This document shows, one piece after another, positions 32,562 through 42,398 of a DNA stretch of 64,000 nucleotides (within the stretch, counting starts at the first letter, position 1; every line of letters starts with the position of its first letter). The translations under genes were made by a program, and so were the position numbers. Under the pieces are notes generated by a model. It was given only the letters and a program-made list of their open reading frames with translations. It made no database searches and was not told the origin of the DNA. The stretch is from Mesotaenium endlicherianum (taxonomy: Eukaryota > Streptophyta > Zygnematophyceae > Zygnematales > Mesotaeniaceae): assembly GCA_009602735.1 (NCBI GenBank), contig WELA01012041.1, positions 84,057 through 148,056 on the forward strand. The letters run 5' to 3'.

Positions 32562-33064
32562 TGTAGTGATTTGAGTTATTATATATTAGTTTGCATATAT
32601 TTTAATGTTATTAAATATATTTGGAGTAGTATTGTGTGGAGTCAAGTGTGAATAGGTACTCTAGTAACTTGGTTCATGTCCTTTGAACCTTCCAAGGCAT
32701 TTTCGAAGTTAGAGGAAAGACCTAGAAGAACTCCATGTGGCAAAAGTCAAATGTGCCATTTTTAGGTCAAAAGGACATGTGTACATTATTCTAAAAAGAG
32801 GTGGCAAGATTTGGGATGTGTTGGGTGCCAACACATCAACATACACCTTCCTAAAAGTTACTTATTTAGCAAGTATATAAACAAGAGCTAGAACATAGAA
32901 AGACATGGGAGAATCACTCTTGTACTTGCCAAAATCCAGAAATATATTAACTTTCAAGAAGCCATCTCTCTTTCAAGAAGCTACCACTTGTGTTCAAAGA
33001 TCCTTGTCTTGAATAGATAAAGTATTCTGTTTTACTAAGTACTTTATCTATCTGTTTCACTACA
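32562..33064 (+). repeat. Family A 5' LTR (copy 4)
   Basis: 503 bp, TGTAGTGATTTGAGTTATTA to TTTCACTACA. The PBS TGGTATCGGAGC lies at 33066-33077. Promoter-like AAGTATATAAACAAGAG is at about 32873. Confidence 0.95.
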
Positions 33065-33065
33065 G

Positions 33066-33077
33066 TGGTATCGGAGC
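33066..33077 (+). other. Primer-binding site (copy 4)
   Basis: TGGTATCGGAGC, one base after the LTR. It is the initiator Met tRNA type and identical to the PBS of copy 2. Confidence 0.92.
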
Positions 33078-33101
33078 TAGGCACTTTGGTAGCACAAGAA
33101 G

Positions 33102-34382
33102 ATGGCCGATCCTCAAGACCAACAGCAAGCTTTCGAAGGAAGCCCTTCCTCTCCAAGACACCCTCCTCTAGCGCCGATGGGAGAGCCCACTCAAGAACAT
33201 CTGCAACAACAAGAAGCACCACAAGTAGGAGCACACCCTCCTCCAGCGTTGATGGGAGAGCCTACTCAAGGAAATCTGCAACAACAAGAAGCACCATAAG
33301 GAGGAGCACCGTCAAATCCCGTGGCAGCTGCTATAGCAAAGTTAACCCCACCACAAGGAGTTCCCGCGAATGAGTGGGCAGCCTTCTTAATGACCGTCCA
33401 CAACCAAGAGGGCTTGGCCACCTACGCAGCAACCGTGCAAGCGTCAAGAGAAGCTATGGCTGCCATGGTTGCCCCTATTGCGAGCAATGCACAAAATCCA
33501 GTCTCGGCTCAAGCGCCTCCGCAAGAGGCAACGAGAGCAAGGAAACTCATCAAGCCCGGCACACCCAACACTTTCAACCCCGGAAAAGGTGCCAACCTGA
33601 ATTTATGGCTCTACCAAGTGGAGACGTACCTCGCGTTCGTTGAAGTACCCGAGGAGGACTACGTTCCCTTTGCCGTTACCTTACTTTGAGGAGCAGCAGC
33701 ATCATGGTGGCGTAACTATCAAGCGGCTATATATCAAGCTATGGCGCACCCCATGCTCGGCCAAGAGCCCCCACCATCATATGCAAGATGGGCAGATTTT
33801 CGTGAGGCCCTCAAGAAGCAATTCATGCCCATCAATGCGGAGAAGATTGCCCGAGGAAAGCTCCACCATCTCAAGCAAACGACGTCCGTTCAAGAGTATG
33901 CATCCAGATTTCACGCCCTCACTCTTGAGATCCCCAACATGTCTCTCGAGGAGAAGATTGACCGTTACATCTTTGGCCTCAAACCCAAGGTGGCAAAGGA
34001 AGTGGAGTTACGCGACTTGACGGACTTCTCAAAGATCATTGATGTGGCCCAAAAGGTGGATACCTTGGATTTCAAGCACTCCGTGCCTTCATCTTCACGG
34101 GTACCGACGACGCGGGTGTACGCAGCCCCTTCCACATCCGAATCTGGACCCACACCCATGGAAATCGGAGTTATTAAAAGGGACCCCGCGGCTGCCCGGA
34201 AGAGTGGAAGACCCTCCAATGACACTTATGATGCAAGAAACCAGCAAGGAGTGAAAGCAAGACTCTCCCCGGCTGAAAAAGAAGCTCTCATGACGGCTGG
34301 ACTATGCTTCTATTGCAAGGAAAAGGGCCATCGTGCACTGTCATGCCCCAAAAAGTTGTCAAAAAATAGACAGCGCCGGTAG
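33102..34382 (+). pseudogene. gag (copy 4), two nonsense codons
   Basis: It starts MADPQDQQQAF. A TAA replaces the Gln codon at 33297-33299 (copy 3 has CAA), and a TGA lies at 33687-33689 where copy 3 reads Arg. The remaining frame matches copy 3 gag throughout. An internal repeat of the Pro/Gln-rich N-terminal motif (MGEPTQ...LQQQEAP) is present twice. The zinc knuckle CFYCKEKGHRALSCP is complete, with all four ligands. Confidence 0.92.
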
Positions 34383-34426
34383 GCCAGGAGCCTACCACCC
34401 CAAGACCCACTTCACGAAAAGGCAAC

Positions 34427-36334
34427 ATGCCAAGTGAGGTGGAGACCCCCGTTGAAGACGACGTTCCAGCCCCAATGAGTTTGAGAGGTTACCTTGGAGG
34501 AGAGAAGGTCCACATCTTGGTGGATAGCGGAGCTCAGGGCAACTTCATTGCTGCAGAGTTCGCCACCAAGCACGGTATTACTGTGCGAACTCTTGACCAC
34601 GACGAGGAGATTATGATGCCTGATGGATTCTCCTATACTACCCCTTACAAGAAGACGTACCCCTTGGCACTCTCTATCAAGTCCTTCAAGGATAGAGTAG
34701 TGTTCTCCCCCATGCAATTGGGCAAGTACGACGTCATCCTAGGGACGCCTTGGTTGACCAAGCACAACCCCCAAGTTGATTGGAGGACCGGTACTATCAA
34801 GATCAAGAATGACATCACTTCAAGAATCTGTANCAAGAATGACATCACTTCACGAATCTGTGTTTTGCGCGGAATCCAGAATATCCAGACCCAAGACATC
34901 CAGAAGCCGACACACGAGATACTATTGTACGCACTCCAACTCAAGAGACTTGTGAGGAAGGGACACGAGATTCTTTTGGCCTTGATCACGCCAAAAGACA
35001 TCAAGAAAGACATCGAGAGTCAAGAAGGCAGCCCCGTTCCCAAGGAGATACAAGAAGTCTTNNNNNNNNNNNNNNNNNNNNNNNNNNNNNNNNNNNNNNN
35101 NNNNNNNNNNNNNNNNNNNNNNNNNNNNNNNNNNNNNNNNNNNNNNNNNNNNNNNNNNNNNNNNNNNNNNNNNNNNNNNNNNNNNNNNNNNNNNNNNNNN
35201 NNNNNNNNNNNNNNNNNNNNNNNNNNNNNNNNNNNNNNNNNNNNNNNNNNNNNNNNNNNNNNNNNNNNNNNNNNNNNNNNNNNNNNNNNNNNNNNNNNNN
35301 NNNNNNNNNNNNNNNNNNNNNNNNNNNNNNNNNNNNNNNNNNNNNNNNNNNNNNNNNNNNNNNNNNNNNNNNNNNNNNNNNNNNNNNNNNNNNNNNNNNN
35401 NNNNNNNNNNNNNNNNNNNNNNNNNNNNNNNNNNNNNNNNNNNNNNNNNNNNNNNNNNNNNNNNNNNNNNNNNNNNNNNNNNNNNNNNNNNNNNNNNNNN
35501 NNNNNNNNNNNNNNNNNNNNNNNNNNNNNNNNNNNNNNNNNNNNNNNNNNNNNNNNNNNNNNNNNNNNNNNNNNNNNNNNNNNNNNNNNNNNNNNNNNNN
35601 NNNNNNNNNNNNNNNNNNNNNNNNNNNNNNNNNNNNNNNNNNNNNNNNNNNNNNNNNNNNNNNNNNNNNNNNNNNNNNNNNNNNNNNNNNNNNNNNNNNN
35701 NNNNNNNNNNNNNNNNNNNNNNNNNNNNNNNNNNNNNNNNNNNNNNNNNNNNNNNNNNNNNNNNNNNNNNNNNNNNNNNNNNNNNNNNNNNNNNNNNNNN
35801 NNNNNNNNNNNNNNNNNNNNNNNNNNNNNNNNNNNNNNNNNNNNNNNNNNNNNNNNNNNNNNNNNNNNNNNNNNNNNNNNNNNNNNNNNNNNNNNNNNNN
35901 NNGCCTACGAGTCAAGAAAGCTAAATCCGGCCGAGCAAAATTATACGACCACGGAGCGAGAGGCATTGGCGATTGTACATGCCTTGAAGGTTTGGCGCTA
36001 CTACGTTAAAGGACGCAAGGAACTGTTCACCACAGACCACGAGGCGTTAAAGCACCTCCAGACGCAGCCGTATCTCTCAAGGAGACGAGCAAGATGGAGC
36101 GGATACTTGCAACAATACAAGATCACGATTCAATACCAACCCGGCAAGACAAACCCGGCTGACCCCCTCTCGAGACTGCAATTAAACACCGTGATGACAT
36201 CCGTGAAGACAGATCTGGAAACTCGATTTTCAGCCCCCTATGAAAGAGACCCTTACTACAAGAACGGAGAAGCAGCCTTGGACCCATACAAGAAGCAAGA
36301 AGGCAATTATTGGGTGAGGCAAGACACGGGCTAG
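34427..36334 (+). CDS. Protease-RT-RNase H part of pol (copy 4), with assembly gap
   Basis: Aspartic protease with catalytic VDSGAQGNFIAAEF at about residues 34-47 and a conserved downstream ILGTPWL. RT is lost in the N run (35062-35902). RNase H then reads TEREALAIVHALKVWR, TTDHEALKHL and QYQPGKTNPADPLS. A duplicated KNDITSRIC around the N at 34833 is an assembly overlap. The frame closes at TAG 36332-36334, where copy 1 has CAG; the same frame continues as integrase. Confidence 0.9.
   Translation: MPSEVETPVEDDVPAPMSLRGYLGGEKVHILVDSGAQGNFIAAEFATKHGITVRTLDHDEEIMMPDGFSYTTPYKKTYPLALSIKSFKDRVVFSPMQLGKYDVILGTPWLTKHNPQVDWRTGTIKIKNDITSRICXKNDITSRICVLRGIQNIQTQDIQKPTHEILLYALQLKRLVRKGHEILLALITPKDIKKDIESQEGSPVPKEIQEVXXXXXXXXXXXXXXXXXXXXXXXXXXXXXXXXXXXXXXXXXXXXXXXXXXXXXXXXXXXXXXXXXXXXXXXXXXXXXXXXXXXXXXXXXXXXXXXXXXXXXXXXXXXXXXXXXXXXXXXXXXXXXXXXXXXXXXXXXXXXXXXXXXXXXXXXXXXXXXXXXXXXXXXXXXXXXXXXXXXXXXXXXXXXXXXXXXXXXXXXXXXXXXXXXXXXXXXXXXXXXXXXXXXXXXXXXXXXXXXXXXXXXXXXXXXXXXXXXXXXXXXXXXXXXXXXXXXXXXXXXAYESRKLNPAEQNYTTTEREALAIVHALKVWRYYVKGRKELFTTDHEALKHLQTQPYLSRRRARWSGYLQQYKITIQYQPGKTNPADPLSRLQLNTVMTSVKTDLETRFSAPYERDPYYKNGEAALDPYKKQEGNYWVRQDTG
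35062..35902. other. Assembly gap (N run) over the RT domain
   Basis: 841 Ns replace the reverse transcriptase of copy 4. Probably unresolvable because near-identical family A copies lie nearby. The frame is preserved across it, so the size may be an estimate from other copies. Confidence 0.95.
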
Positions 36335-37732
36335 AGATGTGTTCCTAATGACTTAGACCTCCGGCTCTTGCTTCTACGAGAAGCACACGACAACCCTCTT
36401 GGAGGACACTTTGGAATCCTAAGGACCACGGGCGTTCTAGCTAGGACTTATTGTTGGCCAGGCATGTCTAAGCAAGTTAAGGAGTACTGCAGGAGCTGTA
36501 ACACATGCCAAAGAATCAAGCCATCATCGCAAAAGGCGGGAGGACTCCTCCAACCACTACCAATCCCCGAAAGACAATGGACGGACATCTCAATGGACCT
36601 TATCGTGGACTTGCCCGTGACACCTCGAGGCCATAATGCAATACTCACGGTAGTGGACAGACTCACCAAGATGGCTCATTTTATTCCCACGACGACTAAG
36701 GCTACAGCACCACAACTTGCAAGACTCATCTTTGACAACATCTTCCGACTCCATGGACTACCATCAAGAATTGTGTCGGATAGAGATCCAAGATTCACAA
36801 GCCATTTCTGGAAAAATCTCTTCAAGAACTTGGGTACATCGCTGGATATGTCTACTGCCTACCACCCACAATCAGATGGGCAAACCGAGCGTATGAATCG
36901 TACCCTAAAGACCTCTCTAAAGGCCTACGTGTCTACCCTCGAGCAAGACTGGGACATGTACTTGACCCCCCTCGAGTTTGCCTACAACACTACTACGCAA
37001 GCCTCTACCCAAGAGTCCCCATTCTTCCTCAACTATGCCTTCCATCCGACCACGCCACTGAGCTTCACGGCTGGCCTTGATGAAGTACCTGCAGCCACAG
37101 ATTTTATGGAGACATTAGAAGCAGCCCTTACAGCAGCGAAGAAAGCTCTACAACACGCGCAAGATGCTCAAGCAAGAGTGGCGAACAGATCCAAGAGAGA
37201 AATTACGTACAGAGTGGGTGACAACGTGTTACTATCATCCAAGGATATTTCCCTGAACAACAGGCCTGCCGGCAGCAAGTTCTCTCCCAAGTATTTGGGA
37301 CCCTTCAAGATTATCCAGCAAATCAACCCCGTTGCTTTCAAGCTGGAACTTCCCCAGACTATGCACATCGACCCCGTATTCCACGCTTCCCTCTTCAAGT
37401 CATATGTGCAACCCGACAACAAGTTCCCAAGACGTGTGACAACCCCACCAGCCCCAACAATAGTGGATGATCATTTGGAGTACGAAGTGGAAGACATAGT
37501 GGCTATGAGAAATTTCAGGAGACAGCAGCAATACTTGATCAAGTGGAAAGGATATCCAGATTCGGAGAATAGTTGGGTGGCGGCGCACTACCTTGACAAA
37601 GTTCAGAGAAAGTTGAAGCGCTTCCATGCCGCCAACCCCCATCTTCGACCAGCCCCAAGTCTCTCTACAAAAAGCCCGAAGACTTCAGGGAGGCAGCTTG
37701 CCACCATCAAGAAGCAGCACAAGACCCCTTAG
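36335..37732 (+). CDS. Integrase with chromodomain (copy 4)
   Basis: In the same frame as the preceding pol. HHCC zinc finger (HDNPLGGH...CRSCNTCQ), DDE residues (SMDLIVDLP, SDRDPRF, GQTERMNRT) and chromodomain (QQYLIKWKGYPDSENSW) are all present. It ends at TAG 37730-37732, where copies 1 and 3 read Trp and continue about 13 basic residues. It is nearly identical to the integrase at 3-1442. Confidence 0.93.
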   Translation, partial: RCVPNDLDLRLLLLREAHDNPLGGHFGILRTTGVLARTYCWPGMSKQVKEYCRSCNTCQRIKPSSQKAGGLLQPLPIPERQWTDISMDLIVDLPVTPRGHNAILTVVDRLTKMAHFIPTTTKATAPQLARLIFDNIFRLHGLPSRIVSDRDPRFTSHFWKNLFKNLGTSLDMSTAYHPQSDGQTERMNRTLKTSLKAYVSTLEQDWDMYLTPLEFAYNTTTQASTQESPFFLNYAFHPTTPLSFTAGLDEVPAATDFMETLEAALTAAKKALQHAQDAQARVANRSKREITYRVGDNVLLSSKDISLNNRPAGSKFSPKYLGPFKIIQQINPVAFKLELPQTMHIDPVFHASLFKSYVQPDNKFPRRVTTPPAPTIVDDHLEYEVEDIVAMRNFRRQQQYLIKWKGYPDSENSWVAAHYLDKVQRKLKRFHAANPHLRPAPSLSTKSPKTSGRQLATIKKQHKTP

Positions 37733-38537
37733 AGGCAGCCTGCAAGAACAAGAAAGAAGAAAAATTGACATTAGACACTCTTCTCTTCTCGCAGTTTCTG
37801 GATAGAAAACTAAAACTGCTACTGGTGATAGGTCTCTGCATAATAAATTCTGAGAATACACCTGGCTTTAGTCCATGAGTAGCCGGTCATTTAAAGTCCA
37901 AGTTTGCTCAATTTGGAGCACTGGTGAAAGAGATATGATGCTCTAAGTAGAAGCGGGTCAGGCTGCTGGCATTGTTAGGGCAGAAGATGCCTTCTGACAT
38001 TGTGCCCTCCTCTGAACTTGGAATGCTCTGAAACTCAAGACTCTGGTAGAACATCTTACAGCGCCCAGATTGAGACTTAGTTTGCAGCATTTGGAGAAGT
38101 ATAGAAGGACTTATGCTTTTCTGAAGTTTCTGCACAGATTTGGAGGAGTGCCTACTCTCTCAGCTCTCAACGACACTCAAGAGATTAGAATGCTCTCAAA
38201 TTTGGTGACCCGGTAGAATTCTCTAACGCGGTCCGTTTGGCACTTGAGTTCTTAGATTTGGAGCAGTTCTGTGGCCACTATGAATTTTTGAATTTGTGGC
38301 AGATTCTGGGCCAACTTGTACAATTTTCTTTATCATTAAGGAGTAGGCTAGCCAATAAGGTCACACCACCTACGACCTTACCTAGTCTACCTTACATGTG
38401 TAGCACCTGACTTGGCGCCTTTGACTAGTCCTCTTCACATGTGTGGCATCTGACTTGAAACTGTTGACTAGTTTGCTCCACATGTGTAAGACCTGACTTG
38501 ACGCGCCGAGACGTCGCTTTTTCTATCGGGGGGGTGA

Positions 38538-39040
38538 TGTAGTGATTTGAGTTATTATATATTAGTTTGCATATATTTTAATGTTTTCAAATATATTTGG
38601 AGTAGTATTGTGTGGAGTCAAGTGTGAATAGGTACTCTAGTAACTTGGTTCATGTCCTTTGAACCTTCCAAGGCATTTTCGAAGTTAGAGGAAAGACCTA
38701 GAAGAACTCCATGTGGCAAAAGTCAAATGTGCCATTTTTAGGTCAAAAGGACATGTGTACATTATTCTAGAAAGAGGTGGCAAGTTTTGGGATGTGTTGG
38801 GTGCCAACACATCAACATACACCTTCCTAGAAGTTACTTATTTAGCAAGTATATAAACAAGAGCTAGAACATAGAAAGACATGGGAGAATCACTCTTGTA
38901 CTTGCCAAAATCCAGAAAAATATTAACTTTCAAGAAGCCATCAGTCTTTCAAGAAGCTACCACTTGTGTTCAAAGGTCCTCGTGTTGAATAGATAAAGTA
39001 TTCTGTTTTACTAAGTACTTTATTTATCTGTTTCACTACA
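38538..39040 (+). repeat. Family A 3' LTR (copy 4)
   Basis: 503 bp, following the polypurine tract at about 38528-38534 (GGGGGGG then TGA). The right target duplication CCCCC follows. About 800 bp of noncoding 3' region (37733-38537) lies between pol and the LTR, as in copies 1 and 5. Confidence 0.95.
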
Positions 39041-39748
39041 CCCCCCTACTCGCCCACCTACGTGTCTGTTATGTATTTGCGGTGAGAGCCCCGCTCCAAG
39101 CAGACGATTCGAACGCCATCCTCGTTTGCAGTGAAACTGGTCGACTCATGGGATATTTGCACAAGAACCTAGCCAAGGTCATTGCACCCATGATTGATGA
39201 CGCCGTCATCTGCATCGACCTTGAGCTCAAAAAACTCAAAGAGGAGCTAAAGCAAAACTTGCCCAAGCAGGTCAGTTCTTGTTGGATCCGTCCTCTTTCA
39301 TGTCGGTGACTATTGGCAACCTGTCTTGCCCTGCTGGCTGCATTCAGACACCGCCTCTCTGACACCACTGCATTGGCATACTGCAGCAAGGTCTTCTTGT
39401 GCACCTTTTCACGACGTATGCAGACGAATGCAAAGCATATGCTACCATGGACAAGTTTCGACTTCGATTGCCCAGCCGTCCCCCTCAGGTTGTCTCCGTC
39501 CTTTTTTCTCGCTTGCCTGTACTTGCTTACCATATGGAAATGAGAGCGACTCTAACTTGTGTGCTTGTGCTCTGCAGCGAACTGACAATGACTATGAGGG
39601 GGCTTCGTCTGAAGCGTCGGAAGAAGTCACCCCACATCGTAAACCTACACTCCGTTCTACTTATCAGCTGTCGCTTGTGGAGGGGAGACCTTGTGTCGCT
39701 CCACCGCGTCCTCTTGTGCCTCCGTCGTTGTCTGCCATCAACGCTTGA

Positions 39749-40940
39749 CCCTTTCCTGCAACACCTCCTCTGTTTGGCAGCATTAGCCGGCTGGGGTGTC
39801 ATTCCTTGCACGGTGGGGCTGGAAAGGAGATCGTGCGCCCTGCAGGTGCAAAAGCATGGCGCCCTTCTTCTGAGGTTGTTTCCAAACGCATTCAACCTCG
39901 CCAATTGGATGCGAATGTGTCCGCATTTGCCAAGAGGGTTAGGTTGGCGTAGTTAGCAATATCTCCTTTCACACTCTTCAGGGCTCGCGGGACTCGCCTT
40001 TTCCGTTGGTTTTTCACTTAGGGAGCCTGTGATTAGGTTCAGGGTTCGAGGTGTAGGGTTCAATTACAGTACTTTTCTATTGGAGGCCTTTCAATCAGTA
40101 TTATTTCCACTTGTACATTATTTTTTGGGTCACCATGTGGTGCTACTCTGCGTGGGACCACTGTGGCACACGTCTTCCATGGCCACATCATCCGGCACTC
40201 AAGGTCCTGTACCTTTTTTATCCTTATTGGGACAGGTCCTCTTCCTATCCTCAATCTTGTGTGTGGCCCATCACGCAGAGCTTTACTACCCCTTCTTGCA
40301 ATATTACAGTGTGGCCCGAGGTCGACTTTGGTTTGCGCGAATCTCATGGCCAGATGACAGTGCGTGAATACACATGCTAGCAATCATCCATCTTACAAAG
40401 AGCAAAAGACGTCCATTTTAGACCTCTCATGAGCAACATCATACGAATAATTGCAACCTACCCTTCTTGTTAATTCAAATTAGCAAAACACACACTGATT
40501 ACAAATTCATCCTTTGTATGACCAACGCGGTGAACGTGTCTCCCGATCAATTTGTCGTTTGTCATCAACGACTACTAACAAACTTCTAATATCCATTCTA
40601 AAGTCTTACAAACTATTTCTACAGACCCTAGTTTTTAAATACTCCCATACAGCCTCTTTTGGTCGAATTGTACATTTTACAATACTTCGTATCGTGATAT
40701 TCCGTATTGGCGTTTAACCAGATTCTTTGATTTACTTCCGATTTATGATCGACACTCACGTATTTTGGCGTATTCCAACGTACAGGTTTGACTCTCACGT
40801 ACAGTACGCACGGCGAATCCGTACACACGTATGCGCCGTATCAGATTTTCAAATCAATGAAAACAATGAAAACCTGTGAGAGAGGAAACAACTTCGTATG
40901 AATGTTGACATATGCAGCACAGCATAAAGGAAGCACAACA
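39749..40940. other. Intergenic, 3' of the HIRAN gene
   Basis: No gene supported. From about 40626 to 40850 the sequence is rich in CGTA-type words (ACGTATTTTGGCGTATT, ACACACGTATGCGCC) resembling the MITE family at 16758. It may be an eroded member, but I could not define its ends. Confidence 0.4.
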
Positions 40941-41475
40941 TCAAAAAGAGCATGGCCTCCATGAAAAATTGTAAGAGCATTGCACACCGGACACGGTTTG
41001 ACTATGCAAGTGGCAGCATATGGCCTGCTTAACCGCAGCAATTGACAGGCACTTATTGGAAATGAGCAGGCTAACAATTTGCATGTAGACACGTCCAGCA
41101 GCCGAGTAGCGTACCTTTCTAACCTTCCAGCCACAAATGAGTAATTTTGCCCATGTATTTACCGTACTTCCTGCCATTTCCTCTTTGTTGTTGCCTGCAA
41201 TCACTGCGTCGTTCGATGCCGCCTCAAATTCCACTTTCAGCAAAGCTGTGCTCGCCATCAAGCCCTTTAGCGCCTCATCTATCACAGAGCGGCGAGGTTC
41301 GCCTGGCTCAGTGATGAGTGCCGTATTTTCTTGTATTTTGAATAGGTCCTCACTGAATTTGTGCCTAACATCCTCCTTCATGGCCTTCTTTTCTAAAGAT
41401 CTTTTCTCCTCCGCGGAGCGACCATATTGTTGCGCGAGGTCGAGGCAGAGTTTAGGGTTTAGGGTACATGGTGGC
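40941..41475 (-). CDS. Hypothetical protein fragment, cut by copy 5
   Basis: The minus-strand frame is open from the junction with copy 5 to a stop at 40941. The part nearest the junction looks coding: LCLDLAQQYGRSAEEKRSLE, KFSEDLFKIQENTALIT, VIDEALKGLMASTALLKVEF. The part after NKEEMAGS is probably intron or noncoding. I do not recognise the family. The 5' end is missing because copy 5 begins there. Confidence 0.4.
41451..41464 (+). repeat. Two telomere-type heptamers
   Basis: TTTAGGGTTTAGGG, a perfect two-unit plant-type telomere repeat, lies about 12-14 bp before family A similarity begins. It is too short to be a telomere. It may be filler from break repair, or part of the adjacent minus-strand frame by chance. 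Confidence 0.7.
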
Positions 41476-41480
41476 AGGCG

Positions 41481-42398
41481 ATGCGGGTGTACGGTGCCCC
41501 TTCCACATCCCAATCTGGACCCACACCCATGGAAATTGGAGTTATTAGAAGGGACCCTGCGGCTGCTCGGAAGAGTGGAAGACCCTCCAACGACACTTAT
41601 GATGCAAGAAACCAGCAAGGAGTGAAAGCAAGACTCTCCCCGGCTGAAAAAAGAAGCTCTCATGACGGCTGGACTATGCTCTTATTGCAAGGAAAAGGGC
41701 CATCGTGCACTTTCATGCCCCAGAAAGTTGTCAAAAAACGGACAGCGCCGGTAGGCCAGGAGCCTACCACCCCAAGACCCACTTCACGGGAAGACAACAT
41801 GCCAAGTGAGGTGGAGACCGCCGTTGAAGACGACGTTCCAGCCCCAATGAGTTTGAGAGGTTACCTTGGAGGAGAGAAGGTTCACATCTTGGTGGATAGC
41901 AAAGCTCTAGGCAACTTCATTGCTGCAGATTTTGCTACCAAGCACGGTATTACTATGCGAACTCTTGACCACGTTGAGGAGATTATGATGCCCGATAGAT
42001 TCTCCTATACTACCCTTTCCAAGAAGACTTACCCCTTGGCACTCTCTATCAAGTCCTTCAAGGATAGAGTAGTGTTCTCCCCCATGCAATTGAGCGAGTA
42101 CGACGTCATCCTAGGGACGCCTTGGCTGACCAAGCACAACCGCCAAGTTGATTGGAGGACCGGTACTATCAAGATCAAGAATGACATCACTTTAAGAATC
42201 TGTATTTTGCGCGCAATCCAGAATATCCAGACCCAAGACATCCAGAAGCCGGCACACGAGATACTATTGTCCGCCCTCCAACTCAAGAGACTTGTGAGGA
42301 AGGGACACGAGCTTCTTTTGGCCTTGATCACGCCAAAAGACATCAAGAAAGACATCGAGAGTCAAGAAGGCAGCCCCGTTCCCAAGGAGATACAATAA
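41481..42398 (+). pseudogene. gag end fused in frame to protease (copy 5)
   Basis: A run of six As at about 41647 (GCTGAAAAAAGAAGC; copies 3 and 4 have five) shifts gag into the pol frame. The zinc knuckle is then read out of frame and the gag stop is bypassed. The protease reads VDSKALGNFIAADF: the catalytic DSG is DSK, so it is inactive. A TAA ends the frame at 42396-42398, where copy 3 has CAA/GAA sense codons. Confidence 0.88.

Larger units (their letters stand above)
32562..39040 (+). mobile_element. Family A chromovirus, copy 4, full-length and youngest
   Basis: 6479 bp including an 841-N gap. Both 503-bp LTRs are present and the target duplication is CCCCC (32557-32561 and 39041-39045). 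By eye the LTRs differ at about a dozen positions, so this is a comparatively young insertion. Pol is almost open, with one internal TAG. Gag has two stops. It inserted in a C-rich tract within an intron of the HIRAN-type gene, in the same orientation as that gene. Confidence 0.95.
32315..39748 (+). pseudogene. HIRAN-domain protein gene, split by a retrotransposon in an intron
   Basis: Four phase-0 exons fit together: 32315-32440, 39082-39270, 39387-39488 and 39578-39748. Joined across the 32562-39040 element they give a HIRAN-like domain: MGNLHTESRGIQFYP, then VYKEDE, VRAPLQADDSNAILV, and GRLMGYLHKNLAKVIAPMID. The last two match the HIRAN pattern (EPxNPxDxNAI... and GxxxGYLxxxLAxxLAPLxD). 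HIRAN domains bind 3' DNA ends in fork-remodelling helicases such as HLTF/Rad5, or occur alone. Here only a short charged tail follows (DYEGASSEASEEVTP), so no helicase is visible. A TAG interrupts exon 1 (after FYP), and the acceptor before 39082 reads GCG instead of CAG, so it is probably dead. Confidence 0.62.

Noticed and set aside
40626-40850. Third MITE related to the 16758 element
   Set aside because: Word composition is similar (ACGTATT-type), but no matching inverted ends or target duplication could be defined.
39049-41000. Independent gene reading 39399-39956 in one long frame
   Set aside because: Only its first 90 bases agree with the phased exon model; the rest is intron and out-of-frame reading of the last exon.
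41451-41464. Chromosome end or interstitial telomere array
   Set aside because: Only two heptamers are present; far too short for a telomeric array.
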